A stretch of DNA of 64,000 nucleotides from Pelagibius sp050330205 (GTDB lineage: Bacteria; Pseudomonadota; Alphaproteobacteria; Kiloniellales; Kiloniellaceae). The notes beneath the pieces are model-generated. The model was not told the DNA's origin, did not search any database, and saw only the letters and a program-made list of their open reading frames with translations. How positions within the stretch are numbered: position 1 is the first letter of the stretch; each line of letters opens with the position of its first letter. The stretch lies in contig JBHJOA010000048.1 in assembly GCA_050330205.1 (NCBI GenBank), positions 74,572-138,571 on the forward strand. Reading direction: 5' to 3'. Shown piece by piece: positions 63,297 through 64,000 of this stretch. The translations under genes were made by a program, and so were the position numbers.

Positions 63297-63998
63297 ATGG
63301 ACATGTCCGACTGCTACGACAACCCCGGGGACAACGCGACGCCCTGCGGCATCAACCCGACGCTGGCCGCGCCGATCTCGCCGGACGGCACGCCGCGGCC
63401 GGGGCGGCGCTACGCCGTGCCGGCACGCCAGGGCCGTGCCGTGCGGGTCGCCCGGGGCCAGAGCATCCGCATCGTCAACACCCACGGCACCCAGGTCTGC
63501 GACACCTGGGCCTTCAGCGCCGCCAACCGCGCGGAGTATCTCTCCTGGCCGCACGCGCGCGCCTGGATCGAACGGGTGCTGCCCAGGCCGGGCGACGCCC
63601 TGGTCACCAACCGGCGACGCCCGATCCTGACCCTGCTCGAGGACTCCTCGCCCGGCGTACACGACACCCTGATCGCCGCCTGCGACCTGTTCCGCTACCT
63701 CACCCTCGGCGTCGAGGACTATCACGACAACTGCTCGGACAACCTGCGCATGGCGATGATGGCGATCGGCCTGACGGTACCCGAAGTGCCGCAGCCCCTG
63801 AACCTGTGGATGAACATCCCGGTCGGCGACGACTGGGGTATCGACTGGCTGCCGCCGGTCTCCGCCCCCGGCGACCACGTGCTGCTGCGCGCCGAGATGG
63901 ACTGCATCGTCGTCATGTCCGCCTGCCCGCAGGACATGATCCCGATCAACGGCGAAGACATGACGCCGGTCGACGTGGAGTTCGTCGTGGAGGAATGA
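63297..63998 (+). CDS. DUF1989 (urea carboxylase-associated) family protein
   Basis: 233 aa from ATG 63297, with AAGGAAGGGA upstream. Family features: NTHGTQVCDTWAF, DYHDNCSDNLRMAMM, PQPLNLWMNIPV and the end SACPQDMIPINGEDMTPVDV. DUF1989 includes the carboxyguanidine deiminase subunits that act with urea carboxylase and allophanate hydrolase, but most members are uncharacterised. Cys, His and Asp residues in NxxCSDNL could bind metal. The gene's stop is two bases from the window end; downstream partners are not visible. Confidence 0.87.
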   Translation: MDMSDCYDNPGDNATPCGINPTLAAPISPDGTPRPGRRYAVPARQGRAVRVARGQSIRIVNTHGTQVCDTWAFSAANRAEYLSWPHARAWIERVLPRPGDALVTNRRRPILTLLEDSSPGVHDTLIAACDLFRYLTLGVEDYHDNCSDNLRMAMMAIGLTVPEVPQPLNLWMNIPVGDDWGIDWLPPVSAPGDHVLLRAEMDCIVVMSACPQDMIPINGEDMTPVDVEFVVEE

Positions 63999-64000
63999 GC

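Overview
The window is a 64 kb, G+C-rich chromosomal segment of an alphaproteobacterium, most likely in or near Rhodospirillales. The placement rests on several features: the rpmH-rnpA-yidD-yidC-engB-argB-dapD-dapE order; a DUF2336 protein coupled to a GGDEF protein; a membrane-anchored CycM-like cytochrome c beside kdsB and pheA; and a small SRP RNA directly upstream of dnaX-ybaB-recR. It was inferred by reading motifs and gene order, not by a database search. No tRNA, rRNA, CRISPR array, transposase or prophage structural gene was seen.

Layout. 0-5.9 kb: gamma-glutamyltransferase, an RlmI-like rRNA methyltransferase, an orphan histidine kinase, a secreted Cys-Pro repeat peptide and a TVP38-family membrane protein. 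6.0-10.4 kb: a housekeeping run behind a near-consensus promoter (L34, RNase P protein, YidD, YidC, EngB, ArgB). 10.4-13.5 kb: DUF2336 protein plus diguanylate cyclase. 13.8-19.9 kb: dapD-dapE-membrane protein, the opposing truA, fmt and def genes, and rmuC. 19.9-20.6 kb: a low-G+C pocket with a small gene broken by an in-frame TGA and an AT-rich element with about 38-bp inverted ends. 20.5-25.2 kb: DUF4139 protein, recR, ybaB, dnaX and the SRP RNA. 25.3-29.6 kb: nudC, pheA, kdsB, cytochrome c and hisN. 29.7-36.5 kb: a complete YejABEF-type oligopeptide ABC transporter followed by a glyoxylate/hydroxypyruvate reductase. 36.5-48.1 kb: MarR regulator, M17 aminopeptidase, GST, orphan TAXI binding protein, TVP38 plus MerA-like flavoprotein pair, SLC13/RCK transporter, dienelactone hydrolase and a triple-PAS histidine kinase. 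48.1-50.7 kb: SDR-adenine deaminase-RidA cluster with a possible decayed acetyltransferase gene. 50.8-64 kb: accessory genes, including phospholipase D-like, DUF1194, MFS, cyanophycin synthetase, LemA, DUF2207, serine/alanine-glyoxylate aminotransferase, GH19 lysozyme-like plus DUF2235 lipase-like pair, and a DUF1989 protein.

How the genes fit together. The 6-30 kb half is mostly core metabolism and information processing: lysine/peptidoglycan precursors, arginine, histidine, phenylalanine, KDO, translation, protein insertion and replication. The right half is transport, signalling and nitrogen salvage: peptides via Yej, adenine deamination, cyanophycin storage, and a DUF1989 protein of possible guanidine/urea relevance. 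The observations most worth a second look are the 12-cysteine NPC/SPC peptide near 4.7 kb, the inverted-repeat element with its adjacent TGA-interrupted gene near 20.2-20.5 kb, and the GH19/DUF2235 pair near 61-63 kb.
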